5,393 bases of DNA, from assembly GCA_039917655.1 (NCBI GenBank), contig JBDSJC010000099.1, positions 1 to 5,393 of the forward strand, in the 5' to 3' direction. Made by a program: the position numbers and the translations under genes. Positions 1-5,247 of the stretch are shown in pieces. Each line of letters starts with the position of its first letter. Positions within the stretch are counted from its first letter, which is position 1. The DNA comes from PNKC01 sp039917655 (lineage in GTDB: Bacteria > Chloroflexota > Dehalococcoidia > Tepidiformales > Tepidiformaceae). The notes below the pieces were generated by a model, which worked only from the letters and a program-made list of their open reading frames with translations, searched no databases and was not told where the DNA came from.

Positions 1-189
1 GTGGGCTTCACCGATAGCAGCACGCTGCGCAACCGCGGCCAGATTTCGTACGGGTTTTCGGGCGGGCTGACAACGCCGGACGTTGGCCGTTCGGTTCACG
101 GCCATAACGAGCGCGTGAGCATCGAGAGCCTGCGAATCAACTGCGGAATGGTCTGGGAAGTGACGCGCCGGATGTGCGAACGGGCGTAG
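1..189 (+). CDS. M20-family metallopeptidase/amidohydrolase, C-terminal fragment (5' end outside window)
   Basis: The frame is open from base 1 and ends at TAG 187-189, giving the last 62 or so residues of a longer protein. The fragment has the hallmarks of the end of the M20 catalytic domain: a G-x-T-D-x(4)-R stretch near residues 2-10, as in the common GGTDAR-type motif, then HGHNERVSIESL at about residues 33-44. The latter matches the family's H-G-x-N/D-E-x-V segment, whose first His is a zinc ligand in carboxypeptidase G2-like enzymes. An amphipathic C-terminal helix follows. Members hydrolyse peptide or amide bonds (dipeptidases, succinyl-diaminopimelate desuccinylase, deacetylases) with a two-zinc centre in the cytoplasm. 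The substrate cannot be inferred because most of the protein is missing. The GTG at position 1 is probably an internal Val codon, since M20 proteins are usually 350-480 residues. The gene is convergent with the small minus-strand gene at 202-405. Confidence 0.82.
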   Translation: MGFTDSSTLRNRGQISYGFSGGLTTPDVGRSVHGHNERVSIESLRINCGMVWEVTRRMCERA

Positions 190-201
190 CGCGAGCGCGT
201 C

Positions 202-405
202 TCAGGCCGAGCGGCGTGGTGGCTCGCTGTGGCGCTGACGCAGTACCCAGACAACGCCGCCGTTTGAGGTCGGCCGCGAGACCCAGAGGGCGTCGAGTTC
301 GCGCCGCAACGTGCGGATGTTGTCGCTGTCCCGGTTGACCTGCTTGCCGAAGGCTTTCGTACGGTCGGCGAGGTAGACAACCTGGGGGTCGCCAGACAGT
401 TCCAT
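202..405 (-). CDS. Small hypothetical protein, 67 aa
   Basis: This is an ORF from ATG 403-405 to TGA 202-204 with no recognisable family. Coding is supported by base composition: 55 of 67 codons end in G or C, as expected of a real gene in this GC-rich genome, and the frame fits the gap between two clearly coding plus-strand genes. An in-frame stop at 463-465, with no alternative start codon in between, leaves the ATG as the only sensible start. No good Shine-Dalgarno sequence precedes it. The protein is charged and soluble, with no signal peptide or membrane segment. Residues 18-40 (KAFGKQ..NRDSDNIRTLRRELDAL) look like an amphipathic, possibly coiled-coil helix. The tail is Arg/Pro/Ser-rich. 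Its stop lies 12 bp from the end of the convergent M20 gene. It could be a spurious ORF; longer frames on the same strand here (96-506 and 137-814) have less protein-like, Arg/Pro-rich translations. Confidence 0.5.
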   Translation of the reverse strand: MELSGDPQVVYLADRTKAFGKQVNRDSDNIRTLRRELDALWVSRPTSNGGVVWVLRQRHSEPPRRSA

Positions 406-499
406 ACCACTGTTTTCGGCGGATCCGGTTGGCGGCTGAAGGGGTGGTCGCCGCCTGTCCGCTCAATGGTAACCAGCGTGGAATGCCTGAGATTGGCCC

Positions 500-529
500 T
501 TGCCACTTGAGCGGCATGTCTTCTCTACT
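500..529 (+). promoter_or_regulatory. Candidate sigma-70-type promoter placed for a leaderless Rid transcript
   Basis: TTGCCA at 500-505 matches 5 of 6 bases of TTGACA. TCTACT at 524-529 matches 4 of 6 of TATAAT. The spacer is 18 bp. Transcription would begin about 6-8 bases after the -10, at about 535-537, which coincides with the ATG of the Rid gene at 536. The gene also lacks a Shine-Dalgarno sequence, so the two observations agree. This was judged by eye only; such matches can arise by chance. Confidence 0.4.
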
Positions 530-535
530 ACATGA

Positions 536-925
536 ATGACACGTCAACTGATCTCGTCCGGTGGGCCGTGGGAGTCCGTCATCGGCTATTCGCGGGCGGT
601 GCGCGAAGGCAACCACGTGTTCGTCTCCGGGACCACGGCGGCAAACCCTGACGGCACGATTGCGGGCGGGGGTGACCCCTACCTGCAGGCCAGGCGTTGC
701 TTCCAGATCATTGAGCTGGCGCTGGCCGAGGCTGGCGCGCGCATGACTGATGTGGTCCGCACACGGATGTTCGTGACCGATATCACGCAGTGGCAGGAGT
801 TCGGACGCGCGCACGGCGAGTTCTTTCGGGAGGTACGCCCGGCGGCCACGATGGTCCAGGTGGTTGCCCTGATCGATCCCGCGATGCTGGTCGAAATCGA
901 AGTGGACGCGGTCATCCCCTCCTGA
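536..925 (+). CDS. Rid-superfamily (YjgF/YER057c/UK114) protein, 129 aa, lacking the RidA active-site Arg
   Basis: This is a complete single-domain protein of normal family length (about 125-135 aa). Visible family features are the N-terminal GYSRAVREGNHVFVSGTTA segment (residues 17-35), DPYLQARRCFQIIELALAEAG (47-67), DVVRTRMFVTDI (72-83), the RAHGEFF region (91-97) and the C-terminal RPAATMVQV...MLVEIEVDAV strand (101-126). Rid proteins form trimers with ligand sites at the subunit interfaces. The archetype RidA hydrolyses reactive enamines/imines made by PLP enzymes, using an Arg in a P-A-R-S/T motif. Here the motif reads P102-A103-A104-T105, so that Arg is Ala. This places the protein in one of the Rid subfamilies without the Arg, for which imine deaminase activity is not expected and function is mostly unknown. 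The start ATG 536 fits the family N-terminus; no Shine-Dalgarno sequence is visible and a promoter-like sequence ends 7 bp upstream. No close operon partner exists: the chemoreceptor starts 130 bp downstream. Confidence 0.93.
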   Translation: MTRQLISSGGPWESVIGYSRAVREGNHVFVSGTTAANPDGTIAGGGDPYLQARRCFQIIELALAEAGARMTDVVRTRMFVTDITQWQEFGRAHGEFFREVRPAATMVQVVALIDPAMLVEIEVDAVIPS

Positions 926-993
926 CGGCTGATTCGCCGGGCGCTCTCGCTTTCGCGCCGATCTGCCTGCAGAACTAGGGGTAACTCTACTTA

Positions 994-1014
994 GGCGGCT
1001 GCCTGGTCCGCCCG
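994..1014. repeat. GC hairpin upstream of the chemoreceptor gene, similar to the one after it
   Basis: GGCGG at 994-998 can pair with CCGCC at 1008-1012 across a 9-nt loop. The 21-nt unit aligns with 3101-3119 in the same orientation, with 18 shared bases if a 1-nt and a 3-nt gap are allowed; the shared blocks are GGCGGC, TGCCT and CCGCCCG. No T-run follows, so it is not a typical intrinsic terminator for the Rid gene. It lies within the 130-bp spacer 926-1055, where I see no clear promoter. The similarity could be chance between GC-rich stretches. Confidence 0.3.
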
Positions 1015-1055
1015 AAACTCCTCAGAGGGCGAGATGGTGGGTTCGAGGCAGACAG

Positions 1056-3068
1056 ATGGCGTGGTTCAACAATTTGAAGATCCAGGTCAAACTGCTGCTC
1101 GGCTTTGGGACCGTCCTCGGGCTCACCGCCATCGTCGCATTTGTGGGCGTGACGAAGCTGAACGCTGCCTCCAATGCGACTGCCGAGCTGTACCGCCAGA
1201 ACGTGCTCGGTGTGCAGTACGCGCTCGGAACGAACATCAACATGGTGCAGAGCGCACGCGAGGAGACGCGCGCCTTCCTCACGCCGGACAAGTCGGCGCG
1301 CGCCATGCTCATTGTCCAGGCCAGGGCCGAGATCGAGGAGGCCAGGGCCCAGATGCAGAGCTACCACATCACCTTCGCGAACGCCGAGGACCAGGCACAA
1401 TGGACGGCTGTGGAGGCGAAGGTCACGAAGGTCATTGGACAGCGCACCAGGGTGCTGGACCTGCTCGCCAACGGCGATGACACCGGGGCTGCCGCTTTGG
1501 TCGGCGCCATGACCTCGGAAGTCGATGAGATGAACAAAGCGTTCTCCGATGCCGGTGCGTTCAATGCGAAGCGCGCCGAGACTTCCAAGAATGCCGCCGC
1601 AACGACTGCAGCCTTAGCGGAGAAGCTCCTGATCGGCGTCACCGTGGTCGCCATGCTCGCCGGCGTCGCTATCGCCTTTGGCATCGCCCGGCGCCTTGCG
1701 AGCGCCGCCCGCCAGGGCGCCGCCGTGGCCCGCGCCATCTCTGTCGGCGATGTGAGCGCGGTGATGAACGTCACTTCCAAGGACGAAATGGGCGACCTCG
1801 CCGTCGCCTTCGCCGAGATGACCGGCTATCTCAAGGAGATGGCGGGCGCCGCAACCTCGGTTGCCGCTGGCGACCTGACCGCCAGCGTGAGCCCGAAAGG
1901 CGCCAGGGATGAGCTTGGCAACGCCCTCTCGTCCATGGTCGTCAACCTGCGGACCCTCATCTCGGGCGTCCAGATGAACGCCACCTCGATCGCTGGGGCA
2001 GCCACGCAGTTGCGTGAATCGTCTGACCAAATGGCCAGCGCGACGGGCCAGATCGCGACAGCGATCAACGAAGTGACGCGCAGCGCCGTCAACCTGAGCG
2101 GCCTCAGCCAGGAGTCGGCGAGGGAGATTGAACGCGTCGCCGCCGGTTCAGAGGAACTCGCTGCCACCGCTTCCTCCAGTGCTGAAAACGCCGCCCAGTC
2201 CAAGGTCGATGCCACCCAGATGGGCGAGCGCATCACTCTTGTCGCCAACGCTTCGGAGCAGGTCGCGCTGGCCGCCGAGCAATCGCGCACCTCAGCGCTC
2301 GAAGGCCAGAAGGCTGTCGGCCAGGCGGTTGCTTCGATGGCAAACATCGCCATCGCGGTCGGACGGGCCTCGAAGACAATCGATCAGTTGGGCGAATACG
2401 GTCAGCAGATCGGCGACATCGTCAAGACGATCGACGAGATCGCTGGCCAGACGAACCTCCTCGCCCTCAACGCAGCGATCGAAGCGGCGCGAGCCGGCGA
2501 CCAGGGTCGTGGTTTCGCCGTGGTCGCCGAAAACGTCCGCTCGCTGGCGGAACGTTCGAGTTCGAGCACGAAGGAGATCGCGGCCCTCATCGCGAAGGTC
2601 CAGCAGGGCACCCGGCAGGCCGTCGAGGCGATGGCTGCGGGGGTCAAGGATGTCGAGGCTGGCCGTGAGATCACGACGCAGGCGGGCGCGGCCCTGGAAT
2701 CGATCATCTTGTCGGTACAGGCTTCGACGCAACAGATGCAGAAGATCGCCGTCGATGTGCAAGGGCTGTCGGCGGGCGCGGCGCGGATCGTCACCTCAGC
2801 GGAGATGATCGCGCAGCAGGCGGAACAATCGGCGGCGGGCGCCGGGGAGATGGCCTCGGGCACCACGCGGGTGACCGAGGCGATCATCCAGGTGTCGGCG
2901 ACAAGCGAAGAGACGTCGGCCTCGGCGGAGCAGGTTTCAGCTTCGACCGAAGAGCTTTCCGCTCAGTCAGAGGAGCTGGCGGCGACCGCCAACCAGATGC
3001 GCGACCTGGCTCAAGAGCTAAGCGCCGCCGCCGCGCGGTTCAAGCTTGAAGGGGCGCGCGCCGCGTGA
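1056..3068 (+). CDS. Methyl-accepting chemotaxis protein, 670 aa, with tandem HAMP-like units
   Basis: This is a transmembrane chemoreceptor that senses a ligand outside the membrane and controls a CheA kinase through CheW. TM1 is at about residues 13-33, followed by an Ala-rich helical sensor region at 34-190 resembling a four-helix-bundle ligand domain. TM2 is at about 191-210. A HAMP domain follows (about 211-262, with DEMG at 243-246), then a second HAMP-like unit (about 263-305, with GDLTASV and DELG at 285-288). The cytoplasmic hairpin has its conserved tip at about 458-498 (IAGQTNLLALNAAIEAARAG, GRGFAVVAENVR). Methylation-type motifs show Glu/Gln pairs at 366-367, 618-619, 625-626 and 639-640. 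The distance from tip to C-terminus (about 190 residues) resembles long-hairpin receptors such as Bacillus McpB. Position 464 is Gly where Tsr has the trimer-contact Phe373. The protein ends FKLEGARAA, without a CheR-tethering NWETF-like pentapeptide. The start ATG 1056 has GAGG 7 bp upstream and gives a proper short N-terminus before TM1. No other che genes are adjacent, so the signal is unknown. Confidence 0.96.
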   Translation: MAWFNNLKIQVKLLLGFGTVLGLTAIVAFVGVTKLNAASNATAELYRQNVLGVQYALGTNINMVQSAREETRAFLTPDKSARAMLIVQARAEIEEARAQMQSYHITFANAEDQAQWTAVEAKVTKVIGQRTRVLDLLANGDDTGAAALVGAMTSEVDEMNKAFSDAGAFNAKRAETSKNAAATTAALAEKLLIGVTVVAMLAGVAIAFGIARRLASAARQGAAVARAISVGDVSAVMNVTSKDEMGDLAVAFAEMTGYLKEMAGAATSVAAGDLTASVSPKGARDELGNALSSMVVNLRTLISGVQMNATSIAGAATQLRESSDQMASATGQIATAINEVTRSAVNLSGLSQESAREIERVAAGSEELAATASSSAENAAQSKVDATQMGERITLVANASEQVALAAEQSRTSALEGQKAVGQAVASMANIAIAVGRASKTIDQLGEYGQQIGDIVKTIDEIAGQTNLLALNAAIEAARAGDQGRGFAVVAENVRSLAERSSSSTKEIAALIAKVQQGTRQAVEAMAAGVKDVEAGREITTQAGAALESIILSVQASTQQMQKIAVDVQGLSAGAARIVTSAEMIAQQAEQSAAGAGEMASGTTRVTEAIIQVSATSEETSASAEQVSASTEELSAQSEELAATANQMRDLAQELSAAAARFKLEGARAA

Positions 3069-3099
3069 CGACGCCCGATCCCAGCAAATCAACCGGGAA

Positions 3100-3118
3100 G
3101 GGCGGCATGCCTCCGCCC
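3100..3118. terminator. GC hairpin between convergent genes, possible bidirectional terminator
   Basis: GGGCGG at 3100-3105 and CCGCCC at 3113-3118 form a perfect 6-bp stem with a 7-nt loop. It sits 31 bp after the chemoreceptor stop and about 50 bp from the convergent esterase stop, where a shared terminator would be expected. No T-run follows on the plus strand; on the minus strand only the weakly T-rich complement of 3083-3092 follows. Intrinsic termination is therefore uncertain, and a processing or mRNA-protecting hairpin is as likely. It resembles the hairpin at 994-1014. Confidence 0.38.
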
Positions 3119-3166
3119 GTATCGCACCCCAGGACGCGACGGCCTGCGAACGGACCTCTTTCTAGA

Positions 3167-4096
3167 CTACGCCAGTGCTTCGCGGAGGGCGGCGCAAGCC
3201 TCCGCCATGCCCTTTTTCGCGCCGTCCAGCATGGCCGTTAGCTGCATGAAGACGTGTGGCATGTCTTCGTAGATCGTCAGCGTGGCCGCTACGCCGGCGG
3301 CCTGGAGCTTCGCCGCATAGGCCATCGAGTCGTCCAGCAACACGTCGAGTGTGCCTACCATGAGGAGCGCGGGCGGCAGCCCGCGTAGGTTGCCGTTGAT
3401 CGGCGCGATGTAGGGGTCGGTCACGGTCGCGCCGCCAGAGAGGTAGTGATCGATGAACCAGACCATCGTTTCGCGCGGCAGGATCTGGGCGTCCGCGTTC
3501 CGCAACGAGGATTCGGTGTCCGGGTCCAGCAGGTAGGCGCCGTAAAAGAGCAGCTGGAGTTTGGCCTGGGGGCCGCTCTCATCGCGCAGGCGCAGGCAGG
3601 CCGCGGCCGCCAGGTTGCCGCCAGCCGAATCGCCGCCGATTGCGAAGCGGCTGCCGTCGGCGTTCAGTTCGGCGGCATGCTCCACGGCCCAACGAACTGC
3701 GGCAACGCAGTCATCGAGTTGGGCGGGAGGCAGATCCTCGGGCGCGAGGCGGTAGTGCGGCGAGACAACGACCACACCCGCGCCTTCCGCCAGTTCCGCG
3801 CAGATTTTGCTGTGGGTGTTCGGGCTCATGATCACCCAGCCGCCGCCGTGGAGGTAGACGAGCATCGGGAACGGCCCCTCGCCCCTGGGTGTGAAGACCT
3901 TCACCGGGATCTCGCCCGACGGGCCGGGGATCATGCGGTCCACGATGCTCCCAATCTCGGGCGCTCCCGCATTGAAGGCAGCAAAGCCGACCTCCGTATT
4001 GGCGCGGGCGACCGCGGCCGGGAGGTCGATCATTTTCGGCGCGCCCGCGGAAGCGGCGGCCATCATTTCGAGCAGGGCTTTGACCTGGGGATCCAT
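3167..4096 (-). CDS. Alpha/beta-hydrolase, hormone-sensitive-lipase (family IV) esterase, 309 aa
   Basis: This protein hydrolyses carboxylic ester bonds, usually of short acyl chains, and is probably cytoplasmic because no signal peptide is present. The family IV signature is complete: oxyanion-hole HGGGW at residues 83-87, YRLAPE at 115-120, nucleophile elbow G155-D156-S157-A158-G159-G160, acid Asp251 in GTLDVLLDD and base His281 in MPHVF. The N-terminal helices (MDPQVKALLEMM...) form the usual cap. A length of 309 aa is typical (300-320). The start ATG at 4094-4096 is chosen because GAGGAG lies 6 bp upstream and homologous esterases usually begin with M-D-P-x-V/L. The frame stays open for another 46 codons to 4234, but that part translates a dispersed repeat and is not protein-like. 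A -10-like TAGACT lies at 4150-4155 (minus) with no good -35, hinting at its own promoter. It lies 234 bp downstream of the hotdog gene pair on the same strand. The natural substrate is unknown. Confidence 0.94.
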   Translation of the reverse strand: MDPQVKALLEMMAAASAGAPKMIDLPAAVARANTEVGFAAFNAGAPEIGSIVDRMIPGPSGEIPVKVFTPRGEGPFPMLVYLHGGGWVIMSPNTHSKICAELAEGAGVVVVSPHYRLAPEDLPPAQLDDCVAAVRWAVEHAAELNADGSRFAIGGDSAGGNLAAAACLRLRDESGPQAKLQLLFYGAYLLDPDTESSLRNADAQILPRETMVWFIDHYLSGGATVTDPYIAPINGNLRGLPPALLMVGTLDVLLDDSMAYAAKLQAAGVAATLTIYEDMPHVFMQLTAMLDGAKKGMAEACAALREALA

Positions 4097-4102
4097 GCGT
4101 TT

Positions 4103-4108
4103 CTCCTC
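4103..4108 (-). promoter_or_regulatory. Strong Shine-Dalgarno sequence fixing the esterase start
   Basis: GAGGAG on the minus strand lies 6 bp before ATG 4096 and is a near-perfect anti-16S match. It decides between this start and the upstream ATG at 4234. It is the clearest ribosome-binding site in the window; only the chemoreceptor has another recognisable one. Confidence 0.85.
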
Positions 4109-4203
4109 GCGCCGGCGGCTCGGCCGGGCGCTCCGATGCAGATGGGCGGAGTCTACCGGGGATTGGGGGCGAGGCACACGAGTGGTGGCCAGCCGTGGTC
4201 CTC

Positions 4204-4229
4204 CCGTTCGTCCTGAGCTTGTCGAAGGA
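4204..4229 (-). repeat. Dispersed-repeat unit, copy 1 (left arm of an inverted pair)
   Basis: The plus strand carries CCGTTCG followed by tcctgagcttgtcgaagga. From memory, this is a widespread intergenic repeat in many GC-rich genomes; its conceptual translations (STSSGRT, FDKLRTNG, PELVEG) occur as spurious protein ends. All three peptides can be read from this copy: STSSGRTG and FDKLRTNG on the minus strand, RPELVEGC on the plus strand. It matches the reverse complement of 4270-4295 at 19 of 26 positions. It lies between the hotdog gene stop and the esterase promoter region. Confidence 0.75.
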
Positions 4230-4269
4230 TGCACGGGACGCGCCCGCGCCTGGCGAACGAGCGCATTGG

Positions 4270-4295
4270 CCCTTCGAGGGGCTCCTGGCGAACGG
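4270..4295 (+). repeat. Dispersed-repeat unit, copy 2 (right arm, inverted and degenerate)
   Basis: CCCTTCGA at 4270-4277, GCTC at 4281-4284 and GGCGAACGG at 4287-4295 match the reverse complement of copy 1, with differences mainly in two 3-bp blocks. The arms are separated by 40 bp (4230-4269). That spacer also holds an 11-bp direct copy of this unit's end (cctggcgaacg at 4249-4259, repeated at 4284-4294). Transcribed from the minus strand, the arms could fold into a long imperfect hairpin 35 bp after the hotdog gene stop, which could affect termination or mRNA stability. Confidence 0.62.
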
Positions 4296-4330
4296 TGAGC
4301 CCTGGCCGTGAGCCGATGGCCCGATGGCCG

Positions 4331-4750
4331 TCAGCGGAACTGGACGACAGCGAATCCGCGCACCGAGGGTTCGCCCGATTCGTTGACGATGCCCATCTCC
4401 AAGTCCGCGCGCTGCACGCCCTCTTCCTCGTAGACGCGCGCCACCCGCCCGACGACAGTGATCGGGCGATTCGTCAGGTCCGGGCGGCGGTGGGCGGCGC
4501 GCACCTGGCGGACGAAGCCAGCCTCGCCCAGCCACGCCTCAACCGCACGGTAGATCAGCCCTACCTTCAGCGGGCCGGGGATTATCGTGCCGGGCATACC
4601 GATCTTCTTCGCCGCTTCGGCATCGTAGAAGAAGGGCGGGAAGTTCCAGTTCAGGGCGCAGTAGCGGATCACCTGGCCGAGGTTCGGCCGCAGTTCCAGC
4701 GGCGGCAGTTCGTCCCCGTCGCTCAGCTCCGAAAAGACCGGCGCGCTCAC
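4331..4750 (-). CDS. MaoC-like hotdog-fold protein, 139 aa, without the canonical hydratase Asp/His pair
   Basis: This resembles the C-terminal MaoC (R-specific enoyl-CoA hydratase / PaaZ-type) hotdog domain. The central helix region reads RYCALNWNFPPFFYDAEAAK (residues 29-48), then GMPGTIIPGPLKVGLIYRAVEAWLG (51-75), where typical family members have DxNPxHYD...IVHGxL. Alignment on Y42-D43 puts Asn36 at the usual Asp and Phe41 at the usual His, and Pro58 replaces the following loop His. The later strands (RPITVVGRVARVYEEEGVQRADLEMGIVNESGE) are typical of the fold. Active MaoC enzymes add water to, or remove it from, enoyl-CoA or acyl-ACP. With these replacements the protein may be a structural partner, use different residues, or have another thioester role. 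It starts with GTG 4748-4750, overlapping the upstream stop as GTGA, so translation is probably coupled. The short length fits a one-domain subunit that pairs with the product of 4747-5193. Its stop lies 35 bp from the repeat cluster. Confidence 0.85.
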   Translation of the reverse strand: MSAPVFSELSDGDELPPLELRPNLGQVIRYCALNWNFPPFFYDAEAAKKIGMPGTIIPGPLKVGLIYRAVEAWLGEAGFVRQVRAAHRRPDLTNRPITVVGRVARVYEEEGVQRADLEMGIVNESGEPSVRGFAVVQFR

Positions 4751-5193
4751 TGTTGACCGCCGTCGCGGGCATCGGCGGCGCTGTACTGGGTCATCGTTCG
4801 CACGCTGCGCGCGACCACCGCGCCGCTGGCGGGCTCGCTCAACGCCACCTCGCTGCGAAAGTCGATGCTGTAGCCGAAGCGGCCACCGAAGCGCTCCGAG
4901 ATATCGACGATGCGGTAGGTCATCTCCAGCTCCTCACCCATGCGCATGGGGCGTTCGAACTGCCACTCGTTCGAAATCAAGAGTGACTGGGGCAAGAGTG
5001 ATGGGATGCTCGGCGGCTCGGTCTCCGAATCGAGCGCTTCGATCACGTAGCCGGGCACGTCCGCTCCGTCCGGGGGGCCGTAATCGTGCTCCCCACGATA
5101 AACGTCAAGCGCGCGCTGGTAGGCGCGGCGGGTGACCTGCACATTCATCAGGGGGTGCGCCTGGCCGATGAGGGCGCGAATGTCGTCGGTCAT
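4747..5193 (-). CDS. MaoC N-terminal-type (FAS1-like dehydratase) hotdog protein, 148 aa
   Basis: The sequence resembles the N-terminal hotdog half of two-domain MaoC dehydratases. It has an N-terminal helix region (HPLMNVQVTRRAYQRALDVYRGE, about 13-35), a Pro-rich loop with PPSIPSLLP (60-68) and the strand NEWQFERPMRMGEELEMTYRIVDISERFG (75-103), matching the common EWEFxRPVRxGDxL pattern. Final strands read YSIDFRSEVAL and GAVVARSVRTMTQY. Such halves normally lack the catalytic dyad and dimerise with a catalytic MaoC half, as in HadAB and ChsH1-ChsH2 of mycobacteria. The downstream gene overlaps its TGA by 4 bp, strong evidence for a heteromeric pair. ATG 5191-5193 is chosen because the conserved fold starts just after it. 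TTG 5196 and GTG 5211 are in frame and possible. The frame stays open to ATG 5388, but that extension is Pro/Arg-rich, unlike the family, and overlaps a promoter-like sequence. No Shine-Dalgarno sequence is evident. Confidence 0.82.
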   Translation of the reverse strand: MTDDIRALIGQAHPLMNVQVTRRAYQRALDVYRGEHDYGPPDGADVPGYVIEALDSETEPPSIPSLLPQSLLISNEWQFERPMRMGEELEMTYRIVDISERFGGRFGYSIDFRSEVALSEPASGAVVARSVRTMTQYSAADARDGGQQ

Positions 5194-5218
5194 CAAGGAG
5201 TCATCGGGCACGCTTCGC

Positions 5219-5247
5219 AGCGTACGCGGGCGGCGGGCGAGCCTCAA
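5219..5247 (-). promoter_or_regulatory. Candidate sigma-70-type promoter of the hotdog gene pair
   Basis: On the minus strand, TTGAGG (5247-5242) and TACGCT (5224-5219) are separated by exactly 17 bp. The -35 matches 4 of 6 consensus bases; the -10 has the key T, A and final T. Transcription would start at about 5212-5214, giving a leader of about 20 nt to ATG 5193, or almost none if GTG 5211 is used. The spacer is purely GC-rich coding-like sequence, so chance is possible. Confidence 0.38.

Noticed and set aside
137..814. Minus-strand 225-codon open frame opposite the Rid gene
   Set aside because: It is antisense to a clearly conserved protein, and its translation is Arg/Pro-rich with no family features; such frames are expected in GC-rich DNA.
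926..1055. Possible flagellar (sigma-28) or sigma-70 promoter before the chemoreceptor
   Set aside because: I could not find a -35/-10 pair or a sigma-28-like pattern with acceptable spacing.
3368..3385. Perfect 7-bp stem (CGCGGGC / GCCCGCG) with a 4-nt loop
   Set aside because: It lies inside the esterase coding region and encodes conserved-looking residues (RGLPPALL); probably a by-product of GC-rich codons.
3446..4216. Plus-strand 256-codon open frame opposite the esterase
   Set aside because: It mirrors the esterase codons; the esterase has all catalytic motifs and a strong ribosome-binding site, whereas this frame has neither.
4313..4328. Tandem 8-bp duplication (ccgatggc twice) just after the MaoC-like stop
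   Set aside because: Two short copies only; too little to call a repeat element.
4978..5001. Direct repeat caagagtga, two copies 15 bp apart
   Set aside because: It is in frame within the hotdog gene and reflects a local SLL-PQ-SLL protein repeat.
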